This document shows, piece after piece, positions 32,676 to 41,100 of a DNA stretch of 64,000 nucleotides; the stretch's first letter is position 1; the number at the start of each line of letters is the position of its first letter. Position numbers and translations under genes: made by a program. Source of the DNA: Burkholderia contaminans (lineage in GTDB: Bacteria > Pseudomonadota > Gammaproteobacteria > Burkholderiales > Burkholderiaceae); the NCBI RefSeq assembly GCF_029633825.1, contig NZ_CP090643.1:248001-312000 (forward strand), given 5' to 3'. Under the pieces are notes generated by a model that ran no database searches, was not told the DNA's origin, and saw nothing but the letters and a program-made list of their open reading frames with translations.

Positions 32676-33485
32676 TCAATAGCCCAGAATGTTGTTTGCG
32701 GAGGAGACCCCGCTGATGCTGTTCGCTGCCTTTTGCGCCATAGCACTGCCGTTCGAGTTCGCCTCCTGTGCGGACTGGGTGTTTGCCGCCTCCACTGATT
32801 GCTTGTAGGCTTCCTGTCGTACAAGCGTCTGAATGCCTTGGAGTGCTGCCTGGTTGATCTCGGCGATGTTGTCGAGGGACGCGTTCGTAATCGCGATCGA
32901 GTCGTTCGTGCCAAGGAGGCCCGAGTTCTGGCTCGCGATCGACTGCCGTTGGTTCATCGTCTTCTGCAACTCTTCAGTCATGTTCGTATAGTTCGCGATC
33001 AGCGATGTCGCGTTCTGCTTGCCCGCCGCGGATTGGTTAGCAAGGCTCTGAATGAAGGTCGTAAAGCTGCCGTTGGAGGGGTTCGCCGCGTACTGGGCCA
33101 TCACCCCCTGCACGAAATTCGCCTGACCGCCCAGTTGGCTCATCAACGACTTGTCGACGTTCCACTGGTTGAGCAAGCCGGACAGGGCCTGATCAGCGTC
33201 AACGATCGAACGGATCCCCGAAAGGTTCTTGATCGTGTTCCCTGCATTCTTGATCGAATTGCCGAGCATCTGAACCTGACGTACCGCCGACTCAATTTGC
33301 AGTTGCTCCTGCGCCAACGTATGTACGGCTGTCTGGATGTTCTGCACCAGGTTGGTCGGGTCGAAGACGATCTTTCCCGCTCCGCCGGCATAAGCCGGAG
33401 AAATCGCGAAAGACAGTGCAGCCGCCACTAGGCCGCTATGCAGCTTGAGCGTCGACGGCTTCTTCAGTTTCAGGTTCGTTTTCAT
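32676..33485 (-). CDS. virB5: VirB5 / TrbJ T4SS pilus-tip protein
   Basis: A 269-residue exported protein; the start ATG 33485 is followed by a signal peptide (about 1-33, ending AYA) and lies inside the end of virB4 (50-bp overlap), so translation is coupled. The mature part is helical: FDPTNLVQNIQTAVHTLAQE, QIESAVRQVQMLGNSIKNAG, MTEELQKTMNQRQSIASQNS. This is the TrbJ/VirB5 pattern. The family sits at the tip of the conjugative pilus and contributes to recipient contact. A longer frame to 33665 has no signal peptide at its start and overlaps virB4 more deeply, so I reject it. Confidence 0.85.
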   Translation of the reverse strand: MKTNLKLKKPSTLKLHSGLVAAALSFAISPAYAGGAGKIVFDPTNLVQNIQTAVHTLAQEQLQIESAVRQVQMLGNSIKNAGNTIKNLSGIRSIVDADQALSGLLNQWNVDKSLMSQLGGQANFVQGVMAQYAANPSNGSFTTFIQSLANQSAAGKQNATSLIANYTNMTEELQKTMNQRQSIASQNSGLLGTNDSIAITNASLDNIAEINQAALQGIQTLVRQEAYKQSVEAANTQSAQEANSNGSAMAQKAANSISGVSSANNILGY

Positions 33486-35982
33486 AGTCAACTCGCTTGA
33501 TTGTCGCGGCTTCGGCGAGGTAGTCGTCGAGCCAGTTCGGATTCTCTTTTTCGGTCTCCTTGTGTCGGTTAAACACTGTTTGGAGATGCTTCTCCGACCG
33601 CAGATAGTTAAGGACCTCAGGAGTGAAAACCGTCTGTACGACTCTTGTGAAGTTGTCCTGGACAAACATGTACTCGAGCCGCGGTCGCAATCTCCCGACG
33701 CGATCGATCTGCGTGTCGCTGAGACCGAAGTTTTTCTTGTAGAACTCGCGATGAGACTCCACCTTGTTGTTGTACATCAGGATCGTCGTCTTGATGTTGT
33801 CGATAAGGTCTTCGCGAACAGGCCCATTTATCGCGCCCGGGCTCTGGACGGTTAGCCACACGAAAGCGTTCTTCTTTCTGAAGGTCTTCAACCAGTCGCC
33901 AATCTTCTTTGCGAAGGCCTCGATCTGGAGCAAAAATGACGCTTCCTCGAGGTAAATGAAAGTCGGTCTTCCATCCAGCGCCAGGTCGATGCTACGGAAC
34001 GCGTACTCCATGAACATCTCAAAAAGCCGCGGGATCGCCGCAAGTTCCTTCATCTCGATAGCGGTCCACGCCTCAAGGCTGAAGTCGTTCTCCTCGTTGT
34101 CGAAGATTCCGTACGCGCGACCGTTGGTCCATTCTCCGAGCGCCTCTGTCATCTCAGGTGAGCAGAGGGTGCTGAAAGTAGAGATGGTGCGAGGACTTGG
34201 GAAAGCCTCGTCATACATGCTCGTGAGAATTTCGTCGATGCTTTCCCGGTCTTTGGGCTTCACCACAAATCCAGACAGATCGAGCATTCGAGTGATGAAC
34301 TCACGAACCCACACTCGGCCAAACTCCGTGCCGTCGTCAAGTGCGAACGGATTCATTCGCAGCGAGCCCGCCCTGTAGTCGAGGTATTTTCCCCCGTGCA
34401 AGAACGTGGTGATTTTGACCGACTGGTCACGGTCAAAGATAAACGTGTTCACGTCTCCGTACTTCTGAAACTGGGACAAGCAGAAGTTGACGAAGGTTGT
34501 CTTACCCGACTCGGTCGGCGCGATTAGGATCGCATGGCCGACTTGGCCAACGTGGGGGACCCATCGATACTGGCAGCCATAGCTATCGATGAACATCGCG
34601 TGGGGTGGTGTCCGTCCTTTGAGGACCTCCGAGAAGTGCGCGTGGATATTTGGGCCGGGGTTCATCGTGTAGATCGGCGCCAAATCCGCCACATTGTCGA
34701 CGTGCATCAAGTGGTAGCGAGCCTGCCATGCCCAGTTTCCCGGCAACATCGCCGCATAGCTCGGACCGAGATTCTCTCGTTCGCGTAGCGTCAGCAATCG
34801 CTTGAGCGAGAAGAGTCGCTCGATGTTCGCGCACCTGCGTTCAAGCATCTCCCGGTCGCGGTCAAACACCATGACCGACAGGTTGTAGTACGCCGCGTTC
34901 GGACCGCCTCCAGTTAGTCGCTTCAGTGCCCCTTCCGCGTCAGCGACCAACTCAGCCTTCCCCGGGGCAGATTCCGCCTTTCTGCCTGTGGCTTTCGACA
35001 TGACCGTCGCGCCCAAGGAATGTTGGGTCATCTTCAAGAAGTTGCGAACTTCCGTCAGAACCTTCTCACTTGCCTCTTTCCCCATGCACCGGACAATCTG
35101 CGACACCACGAGCTCGTTATCGGACCGGAGCAGGTTCTCAAGGAGCATCGGATTGGATTGTGTCGGCCAGCGTTTTGCACCGTAGATCGCCGCGTAGCGA
35201 TCGCCGCTGTTGCCCGTGAAGCGAAGAACATCGGATCCGACGACGACCGAGTCGGCTGGAATCCAGCTGTCGAGCATTTCGTCGACCGGGCGCTCGACAA
35301 TATCGTATTCGCTAGCGGGATTGACTAGCTGGAACAGGACTCTGTCCATCTCGCGCTCCGGGAGCCTGCGGAAGGACAGCGCCGGAGTTGCTCCGATGAA
35401 CGCAGATAGAATTTGCTCGAACGACTTCCAGTTCATCTCGAGCTGGCGACGGTCCCGGGCAAGGCCCGAAGCGGTCGAGACCGAACCGCTCATGGCCTTC
35501 ATATAGGCGAGCGGGCCGGCGATCTGCTCCTCGGCCTCGATGTGGCGCGCACGGTCCATAACTCCGTCCACGCCTGTGTTTCCGGTGTAGAGAACGAAGA
35601 GCCAGTGCTTCATCTCGTAGAAGGCGCCGTTTCGGAAAGGGCGCGCGTATGCCTCGTCGACCCGCCGGGCCACTTCGTTCTTGAAGCCTTGCTTCAGATA
35701 GCGGTAAGCCTTCTTCCGCTTCGTTGTGAACCACAACGTAAAGCGTTCATCGAAATTTGCATTGATCGCGCGCTCGAGTTCTTCGACGGCACGGTCAACC
35801 CGTTCATCGTCGATGTTGTCAGGGTCGAGGCCATAGAACTCATAGCCGCAGAGGATCGAGCCATCCTTGTTGAGGATGGCGTAGTCCGTGAGGTAGGTCA
35901 TCCATGGAAGGAGCTCTTGTAGGGGCCGCTCTTCTTCCTTCTGCAAGTAAATTGGTTGCAACGGCTCGGCCGTATTTGCCAT
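33436..35982 (-). CDS. virB4: VirB4 / TrbE T4SS ATPase
   Basis: An 848-residue ATPase that powers pilus assembly and substrate transfer. The N-terminal half is the VirB4-specific domain (LEPSRDKAY-type region around KRKKAYRYLKQGFKNEVARR). The P-loop LIAPTESGKTTFVNF lies near residue 490, Walker B (RPTFIYLEEASFLL) near 680, and downstream motifs (VWLTVQSPGAINGPVREDLI) complete the ATPase. The full length is normal for the family. It starts 26 bp after the virB3 stop. The C-terminus overlaps the virB5 start. Confidence 0.93.
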   Translation of the reverse strand: MANTAEPLQPIYLQKEEERPLQELLPWMTYLTDYAILNKDGSILCGYEFYGLDPDNIDDERVDRAVEELERAINANFDERFTLWFTTKRKKAYRYLKQGFKNEVARRVDEAYARPFRNGAFYEMKHWLFVLYTGNTGVDGVMDRARHIEAEEQIAGPLAYMKAMSGSVSTASGLARDRRQLEMNWKSFEQILSAFIGATPALSFRRLPEREMDRVLFQLVNPASEYDIVERPVDEMLDSWIPADSVVVGSDVLRFTGNSGDRYAAIYGAKRWPTQSNPMLLENLLRSDNELVVSQIVRCMGKEASEKVLTEVRNFLKMTQHSLGATVMSKATGRKAESAPGKAELVADAEGALKRLTGGGPNAAYYNLSVMVFDRDREMLERRCANIERLFSLKRLLTLRERENLGPSYAAMLPGNWAWQARYHLMHVDNVADLAPIYTMNPGPNIHAHFSEVLKGRTPPHAMFIDSYGCQYRWVPHVGQVGHAILIAPTESGKTTFVNFCLSQFQKYGDVNTFIFDRDQSVKITTFLHGGKYLDYRAGSLRMNPFALDDGTEFGRVWVREFITRMLDLSGFVVKPKDRESIDEILTSMYDEAFPSPRTISTFSTLCSPEMTEALGEWTNGRAYGIFDNEENDFSLEAWTAIEMKELAAIPRLFEMFMEYAFRSIDLALDGRPTFIYLEEASFLLQIEAFAKKIGDWLKTFRKKNAFVWLTVQSPGAINGPVREDLIDNIKTTILMYNNKVESHREFYKKNFGLSDTQIDRVGRLRPRLEYMFVQDNFTRVVQTVFTPEVLNYLRSEKHLQTVFNRHKETEKENPNWLDDYLAEAATIKRVDYENEPETEEAVDAQAA

Positions 35983-36008
35983 GACGAATACCTATTGAGA
36001 CGACCGAA

Positions 36009-36335
36009 CTAGCCCCGCAGGTCCCGGCCAAAGCCCTTCGGCCGTTGCCCCCGCCCAAGAAGCGTCTCGCGTGGCCACGGGTGGTAGCGGTCGGCCATCT
36101 TGTCGTAGTTCTTTCGGATCTCCGTTGAGAAGAGATCGTGGCGAAATTGATTCTTGAAGTAGGCTTGCGCGATGAATGCCCCAAGAATCGGAAAGACCGG
36201 AGCCCACCAATGCCACTGGTACGCAAGATATGCCCCGGCGCCTGCCGTCCCATAGATCACCGCGGTATGCGCACCGCTGAGGCCGCCCGACATCTTCGGA
36301 TTGACGATCGCCTGGATAATTGGGCTGGTACGCAT
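36009..36335 (-). CDS. virB3: VirB3 / TrbD T4SS membrane protein
   Basis: A 108-residue protein. The N-terminal motif (QAIVNPKMSGGLSGAHTAVI) and two close membrane segments (about 28-45 and 46-62) are typical of VirB3. The C-terminal part is basic and cytoplasmic (WPRETLLGRGQRPKGFGRDL). It works with VirB4 in pilus assembly and is in its usual place between virB2 and virB4. The ribosome site TAGG precedes ATG 36335. Confidence 0.85.
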   Translation of the reverse strand: MRTSPIIQAIVNPKMSGGLSGAHTAVIYGTAGAGAYLAYQWHWWAPVFPILGAFIAQAYFKNQFRHDLFSTEIRKNYDKMADRYHPWPRETLLGRGQRPKGFGRDLRG

Positions 36336-36353
36336 GCCTACTTGCTCGTCACG

Positions 36354-36695
36354 TTAGATCGAGCACTGGGAGTTCAGGCCCAGCTGCGCGATGATCGTGA
36401 CCGCAATACTTGCGATCACCGTCGGGACGCCGATCTTCACCGTCAGGTCGGCCATGTCGTTCTTGTTCGTGTAGTGCGCGATCGCCCACAACAGGACCGC
36501 CGCGACCGCGACAATCGCGACGATCGCTTTCAGGATCTGCGGGATGATGCAAAGTCCCGATACGTTCACCGACCCCTGGGCCATCACCGACTGGCTGGCC
36601 AAGAGGACGGTGACGAATACCGCGGCTTGCACCGACGACATCCGGGACACTTTGCTCAGGCCTTTAGCAAAGCGATTCGAGAAGGTACTTTCCAT
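36354..36695 (-). CDS. virB2: VirB2 / TrbC conjugative pilin
   Basis: Start ATG 36695, with GGAG six bases upstream; 113 residues. A long signal peptide (VQAAVFVTVLLASQSVMAQG, cleavage after VMA) leaves a mature pilin of about 70 residues with two membrane helices (ILKAIVAIVAVAAVLLWAIA and GVPTVIASIAVTIIAQLGL), the VirB2 topology. The pilin carries one Cys after cleavage (LCIIP) and one near the end (SQCSI). It is the filament subunit of the conjugative pilus, distinct from the PilS thin pilus. The first 32 bp overlap the virB11 end. Confidence 0.85.
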   Translation of the reverse strand: MESTFSNRFAKGLSKVSRMSSVQAAVFVTVLLASQSVMAQGSVNVSGLCIIPQILKAIVAIVAVAAVLLWAIAHYTNKNDMADLTVKIGVPTVIASIAVTIIAQLGLNSQCSI

Positions 36696-37656
36696 TTTCA
36701 ACTCCATTGACACGAACGATTTCATTGACACGACGGACGTAGTAGTACTTACCGTCCTCTCCTTGCTTCACCGACCGCGTGACATGCACGCAAACGTGCA
36801 CGGCACGGGCGATATACCCACGTACTGCTTCAGGCGAAAGACTTGCGTCCGGAGGAAGACTCATTTGATAGAGCATCTCGATCGCGTACAGCATGTCCGT
36901 CGCTGAGCTAGCGTGTACCGTGCTCAACGACCCATCATGGCCAGAGTTGAAAGCGCGAATCAGGTCGAACGTCTCGGCACCGCGCGTCTCACCTACGATC
37001 AATCTGTCGGGTCGTGCGCGCAGCGTGTGCTGCACGACAAGCTGAGCGGTTACGCCCTTCGTTGCGTTCGTCAGATAGCGAACGTGATGCTTCAGGTTCG
37101 GGTGCAGCTCGATTGAGTCTTCGACCGAGATCACCCGCTCGTATGGAGGAATGCGCATACAAAGCGCATTGGCCAGGGTGGTCTTCCCACTCCCCGTTGG
37201 GCCGCCGACCATAACGTTCTTCTTTTCGTGCACAAACAACTGCTCCAGGAGCTCCGCCTGGGCATTGGTCAACATTCCCTTCTCGACCAGCTCTCCCAGA
37301 TTCGGTCGCGCCCCCTCCTCCTGGTGCTTCCGGATGCAAAGCGACGGCCCGCCGTGAGACGCCGGTGAGAGCGCTCCAGCGATTCGGAGGTTTTCGACCG
37401 ATGCAGAGATGAAGGTCTTCGGTGTGTTCGCTTCAACCGACTCGTCGACAGACTTCGCCAGCGCTCGAATAGCGCTCGTGATATGCACTTCGGCAAGGCC
37501 AGCGTCTTCGATATAGATCATTTCGCCGGCGCGCTCTGCGTAGACGATACCGCCGGGGTTCACCATGACCTCGGTCACGGCTGGATCCTCAAACAGGTCT
37601 TTTAGCGGCCCAAGATTCTGCTTGAGTACCTGCATCACGTGGGCCTTCGAGGCCAT
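36664..37656 (-). CDS. virB11: VirB11 / TrbB T4SS ATPase
   Basis: A 330-residue hexameric ATPase. The N-terminal domain has the VirB11 signature DLFEDPAVTEVMVNPGG. The C-terminal domain has the P-loop MVGGPTGSGKTTLANAL (150-165), the SVEDSIELH box, RPDRLIVGETRGAETFDLIR with Walker B, and GHDGSLSTVHASSATD (His box). It switches the channel between pilus building and DNA transfer. It heads the virB11-2-3-4-5-6 run; AGGAGAGAG precedes the start, and a terminator hairpin at 37792 isolates it from the genes upstream. Confidence 0.92.
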   Translation of the reverse strand: MASKAHVMQVLKQNLGPLKDLFEDPAVTEVMVNPGGIVYAERAGEMIYIEDAGLAEVHITSAIRALAKSVDESVEANTPKTFISASVENLRIAGALSPASHGGPSLCIRKHQEEGARPNLGELVEKGMLTNAQAELLEQLFVHEKKNVMVGGPTGSGKTTLANALCMRIPPYERVISVEDSIELHPNLKHHVRYLTNATKGVTAQLVVQHTLRARPDRLIVGETRGAETFDLIRAFNSGHDGSLSTVHASSATDMLYAIEMLYQMSLPPDASLSPEAVRGYIARAVHVCVHVTRSVKQGEDGKYYYVRRVNEIVRVNGVENGKYLLESLC

Positions 37657-37791
37657 GCTCTCTCCTAGTAGCTCTAGACATCTTTCCGGGGAGATTGTGG
37701 TATCTGGAGTCGCCTGAACCCGAACGAAAAGCTTCGTGAAGGTCCCGCTTTTCAGCTTTCACTCTTGTGCGACTTTCCGAGGTGTAATGGA

Positions 37792-37832
37792 AAATGGCTG
37801 CACGCAACCCGGGCGGGTCTGTGCAGCCATTT
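37792..37832 (-). terminator. long hairpin separating the traD and virB transcripts
   Basis: AAATGGCTGCAC (37792-37803) and GTGCAGCCATTT (37821-37832) are perfect 12-bp arms around a 17-base loop; A/T ends on both sides. It lies in the 393-bp stretch between the DUF4400-like gene and virB11. The rest of that stretch holds no gene and probably the virB promoter. Confidence 0.6.
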
Positions 37833-38049
37833 GTCTGGGCAAGTTCTACTAGAGTCGATCAGTCAGCGGCAGCTTCCGAATTTTCGGCGGTAAGCTCGGA
37901 CGAGAGTCTGCGGAAAGGCGCGTCGATGAGGCAGTGGCCAACCGGAGCTATCCACCCTGCTCCCCCGGGAGAATGAGGGACGGCCCCGCGAAGCCCTGGA
38001 GGGGCAGGGGCGGCCATTCGCAATGGTGAGGTTTTACGGGAGAGGGGCG

Positions 38050-38682
38050 TTAAGTCCGGCTTTGGAAAGTTCCTACCGTGAACCACGTCATAAGGCCAAG
38101 GCCGAGGAACAGCGCAGAAATGATCCAATGCCCCAACGGCCAAGGGCTGAACGGAACGAAGAAGAGCCATCCGATGAATATCGCCGCTGCCGACCCGCTG
38201 AGGGTGAAGCTTATCGGGTTATAGAGGCCGAACTCACTTCGTTTGATCGACCGGACAACAAGCCCATCAATCAGGCATGGAACGAATATTGCGGCGAGAC
38301 CGACGGCATAGAATGGCCAGAACGCCGCCCACCGCCAGATGACTCGGTACATGTATCGCCACACCCTGCTCATGTAGCCATCCATAACTGAGCCCGCCCA
38401 AGCATAGCCCTTGTAACCGGATGCTTCGGCCTTTCGGTAGTCGTTGACTGTCAGATGTACGAGTCCGGTGTGAACGAACCACGACTGAAAAACCTCCGTT
38501 GCGCTTTCCGTGATTCCGTCCACGTCTGCCCTGCATCCGGCGACAAACTCGAACTCGGAAGGCGCAATCTTGAAGCTATCCTCCTGCATGAAGATCGGGC
38601 AGATCAGTAAGGTAAGGATTGGCGCGATGATCCACCAGAAGTAGACCTTTCCAGCAAACGGATTGTCGCGGATCTTCGCCAT
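38050..38682 (-). CDS. DUF4400-like conjugation membrane protein
   Basis: A 210-residue membrane protein: one helix near the start (VYFWWIIAPILTLLICPIFM), a soluble middle part (EFEFVAGCRADVDGITESAT onward) and three helices in the C-terminal half (FWPFYAVGLAAIFVPCLIDG, AAAIFIGWLFFVPFSPWPLG, WIISALFLGLGLMTWFTVG). The layout, with the central GLYNPISFTLSGS stretch, fits DUF4400 membrane proteins that accompany TraD in ICEs and MOBH plasmids. Here it indeed sits two genes after traD. Its role in transfer is not defined. The ATG lies next to the TGA of the preceding gene. Confidence 0.6.
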   Translation of the reverse strand: MAKIRDNPFAGKVYFWWIIAPILTLLICPIFMQEDSFKIAPSEFEFVAGCRADVDGITESATEVFQSWFVHTGLVHLTVNDYRKAEASGYKGYAWAGSVMDGYMSRVWRYMYRVIWRWAAFWPFYAVGLAAIFVPCLIDGLVVRSIKRSEFGLYNPISFTLSGSAAAIFIGWLFFVPFSPWPLGHWIISALFLGLGLMTWFTVGTFQSRT

Positions 38683-38683
38683 T

Positions 38684-39226
38684 TCAGATACCCGTCTTTT
38701 TCGCCTGCGCCAGTACGTGCTGTACGACTCGTCGCGCGATCGCTTCCGGCATCAGACGGGATACAAGCAAGACGATGGACTCGTTGCGATCATTCGTAGC
38801 GTCTCCCACGGTCTCCTGTCGCACGACGGAGATAGCGGCGTCAGAATTTCTCGTCACGAACGCTTGCAGGGACTCGCGCAAGGGGTCCCACGAAACGATG
38901 CCGTCGGCGACACGAGCCTGAACGACGAGATCGAAGACATCTGTCGCCCGGCGAAGGAGAGCCACGAGGTAAGCGACGAAGGCTTCGGCCTCACCCCTCT
39001 TTTCGTTCATGCGGAACGCTGATACAGCGTCGATCAGACAGTCGCGCAGGAGCGGGCCGTCCTGTCCCGGCAACGCGCTGCTCAGATGGGCTGCCAGATT
39101 GTCAGATGCCGCTTCGAGCAAAGCGTGCTCGAGCCAGATGTCCCGGGCCTTCGGAAAAAGCATCCCGTCGCGCGCCACCTTCGACATTGCGATCGGCACA
39201 ACCATGGCTGCTGTGATTTCATTCAT
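38684..39226 (-). CDS. hypothetical protein between traD and the DUF4400-like gene
   Basis: A 180-residue, mostly helical soluble protein (start ATG 39226 after GGAGAAATCG). Segments such as MLFPKARDIWLEHALLEAAS and AEAFVAYLVALLRRATDVFD show no motif I can assign. It lies 23 bp after traD and abuts the next gene, so it is part of the transfer operon. In related MOBH systems a small gene of unknown role often stands here; I cannot tell whether this is the same one. Confidence 0.6.
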   Translation of the reverse strand: MNEITAAMVVPIAMSKVARDGMLFPKARDIWLEHALLEAASDNLAAHLSSALPGQDGPLLRDCLIDAVSAFRMNEKRGEAEAFVAYLVALLRRATDVFDLVVQARVADGIVSWDPLRESLQAFVTRNSDAAISVVRQETVGDATNDRNESIVLLVSRLMPEAIARRVVQHVLAQAKKTGI

Positions 39227-39249
39227 TCGTCGATTTCTCCTCCGCCGAT

Positions 39250-41100
39250 TCAGCGGCTTATGATTGGCACGCGCCCCTTGTACAGCCAACTTCCCCCAAT
39301 GAAAGCGAAGTAGTTCATCGGCGGTAGCCGGGTTAGTAAATCCTCGGACACGAGGGCAATGTCCTTCACACTCATGCTTCGCGAACCGGATCCCGAAAAG
39401 TCCGTTGGGTGGCTTGTACTGTTTCGCCCCGAGTTGACCGACCTGGATTCCTCACGGAATCCGGTCTGGCCAAACGACTGCGCGACCCACTTGGCGGTTT
39501 CGTAGTCTTTCAGACGAAGAGTGATAACGTTGTTGAGGTTTCCAAGTACCTGCATTGCCTTGTCCCTACTCCCCATCCGAGCAATAAAATCGGAAATGGT
39601 TTGGGTTGCGATGTAGCACTGCATTCCGGCCCCGCCCCCCTTGTTCAGAATCTGGATCAGCTGGGCATTCAGTGCCTCCGACGCCTCGTCAACGAACAAG
39701 TGGACATCGTTCTTTCCCTCGAAGTTGTAGATCGCACCACAAACCGATGCGAGGTCAGCAAGAATGATCGAGCCGATAGCGGATCCGATTGTTGTGTTGG
39801 ACAGGGAATCTAGACCCACATAGAGCACCGCACCCTCTGCAATGATCTTCCGCGTGTCCATAATGTCGCGCTCGTCGAAGACGTCGGTTGGGTCGGGCGA
39901 AAGCATACGGCCGACTTCTTCCGAGCCGAGCATTTCCAAGAGCGGCTCAAGAACCTGAATCATCTTCGAGTAGTGCTCTTTCGAGTGCTTGACCATTGCG
40001 CACAGGGCGTCAATCGTCTCGTCAAACGGGATCTCCTGATCCTGGCAAATCCTCGTATAGAGCGATATCCAAGCAAGAATTGCCGACGGATCGTTTTTGT
40101 TGGCGTGGCTCTTTGCGTCCTGCTCCCATGTTGAGCTAGCGTGTTCGTGGAACCACTTACGCAAAATCGACTCGAGAAGGTCTTCCACGCCAACTTGAGC
40201 CCATCGCTTCACTGAGCGGATCGTCGGATTTCGACCGTCCATCAGTTCGCCGCGGATAATGCCGTACAGCGTCTTCCACGCGAAGGCCTGAAACGATCCG
40301 TTTGCGTCGACTTGTTCGGCAATCCGAGAGGCGAGGTCTGAAATGTTGTTCCAGTTCGCAAGAATGCTTAGGCGAATTGACCGCGATGGGTGAGCTGGGT
40401 GGAAGTAGTAGAACCTCCGGCCAGTTCGGGCGCACTCGTCTCGCAATCGGTTCTCGATATCCTTGTCGCCTTTTGGATCGACGAAGATGATCGTCTTCCC
40501 CATATGGACAAGTTGCGTTAGCAACATTTCGTAGAACTTTGTTTTTCCAGCGCGAGTCGTTCCGGTAACGAGCGTATGACCGGTTAGGGTTTCCATCCCC
40601 GCCCCGATCGGATGCTCGTCGGGATTGATCCCATGTATCCACGGTACCCCGATCTTGCTGTCGTCGACGGGCTTCCAACCCGCTGGCTTCATCGATTCGA
40701 CTATCCGGTTGGGGAGCCAATTAGGAAGTGGTGGGATGTTTGCCTTTCCTCTGCGCAAGAGGTGCTTACTGATTTCTGCTTGCTCTTGATCCCACTCGAA
40801 TCCGTTCCCGATGTAGAGCTTGCTGGCGCTCGACATCTCTCGGGAGCGTTCCATCAGTTCGTCGACAGTGATCTCCTCGACGCGATATCCACTGAGAGAT
40901 AGGCGGAAGCGGAAAAGATCAGCGGCCTGGAGCCAACGTTGGCCCGCAAGGAAAAAAAACAGCACACCGAATGCGGCCCATTCAAGCGGCATTGGCCCGA
41001 ACACCCAACTGATGATCAGTACGGCTCCGCCGGCGCACCAAGCCACCGCAGCTGGGATCTCGTATGCCGGCTTCTGCTTGAAAAAAAAGGTCTTCATCAC
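39250..41100 (-). CDS. traD: type IV coupling protein TraD (VirD4 class)
   Basis: A 616-residue ATPase that brings the relaxosome to the T4SS. Two N-terminal membrane helices (about 16-52) are followed by the P-loop VTGTTRAGKTKFYEMLLTQL (178-197), FVDPKGDKDI, a Walker B/arginine region (NDVHLFVDEASEALNAQLIQ) and MQCYIATQTISDFIARMGSR. This is the SXT/ICE TraD type that travels with TraI_2 relaxases. The C-terminus has a Ser-rich segment (SGRNSTSHPTDFSGSGSRS). ATG 41100 overlaps the TGA of the TraI-like gene (ATGA), so the two are translationally coupled. Confidence 0.92.
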   Translation of the reverse strand: MMKTFFFKQKPAYEIPAAVAWCAGGAVLIISWVFGPMPLEWAAFGVLFFFLAGQRWLQAADLFRFRLSLSGYRVEEITVDELMERSREMSSASKLYIGNGFEWDQEQAEISKHLLRRGKANIPPLPNWLPNRIVESMKPAGWKPVDDSKIGVPWIHGINPDEHPIGAGMETLTGHTLVTGTTRAGKTKFYEMLLTQLVHMGKTIIFVDPKGDKDIENRLRDECARTGRRFYYFHPAHPSRSIRLSILANWNNISDLASRIAEQVDANGSFQAFAWKTLYGIIRGELMDGRNPTIRSVKRWAQVGVEDLLESILRKWFHEHASSTWEQDAKSHANKNDPSAILAWISLYTRICQDQEIPFDETIDALCAMVKHSKEHYSKMIQVLEPLLEMLGSEEVGRMLSPDPTDVFDERDIMDTRKIIAEGAVLYVGLDSLSNTTIGSAIGSIILADLASVCGAIYNFEGKNDVHLFVDEASEALNAQLIQILNKGGGAGMQCYIATQTISDFIARMGSRDKAMQVLGNLNNVITLRLKDYETAKWVAQSFGQTGFREESRSVNSGRNSTSHPTDFSGSGSRSMSVKDIALVSEDLLTRLPPMNYFAFIGGSWLYKGRVPIISR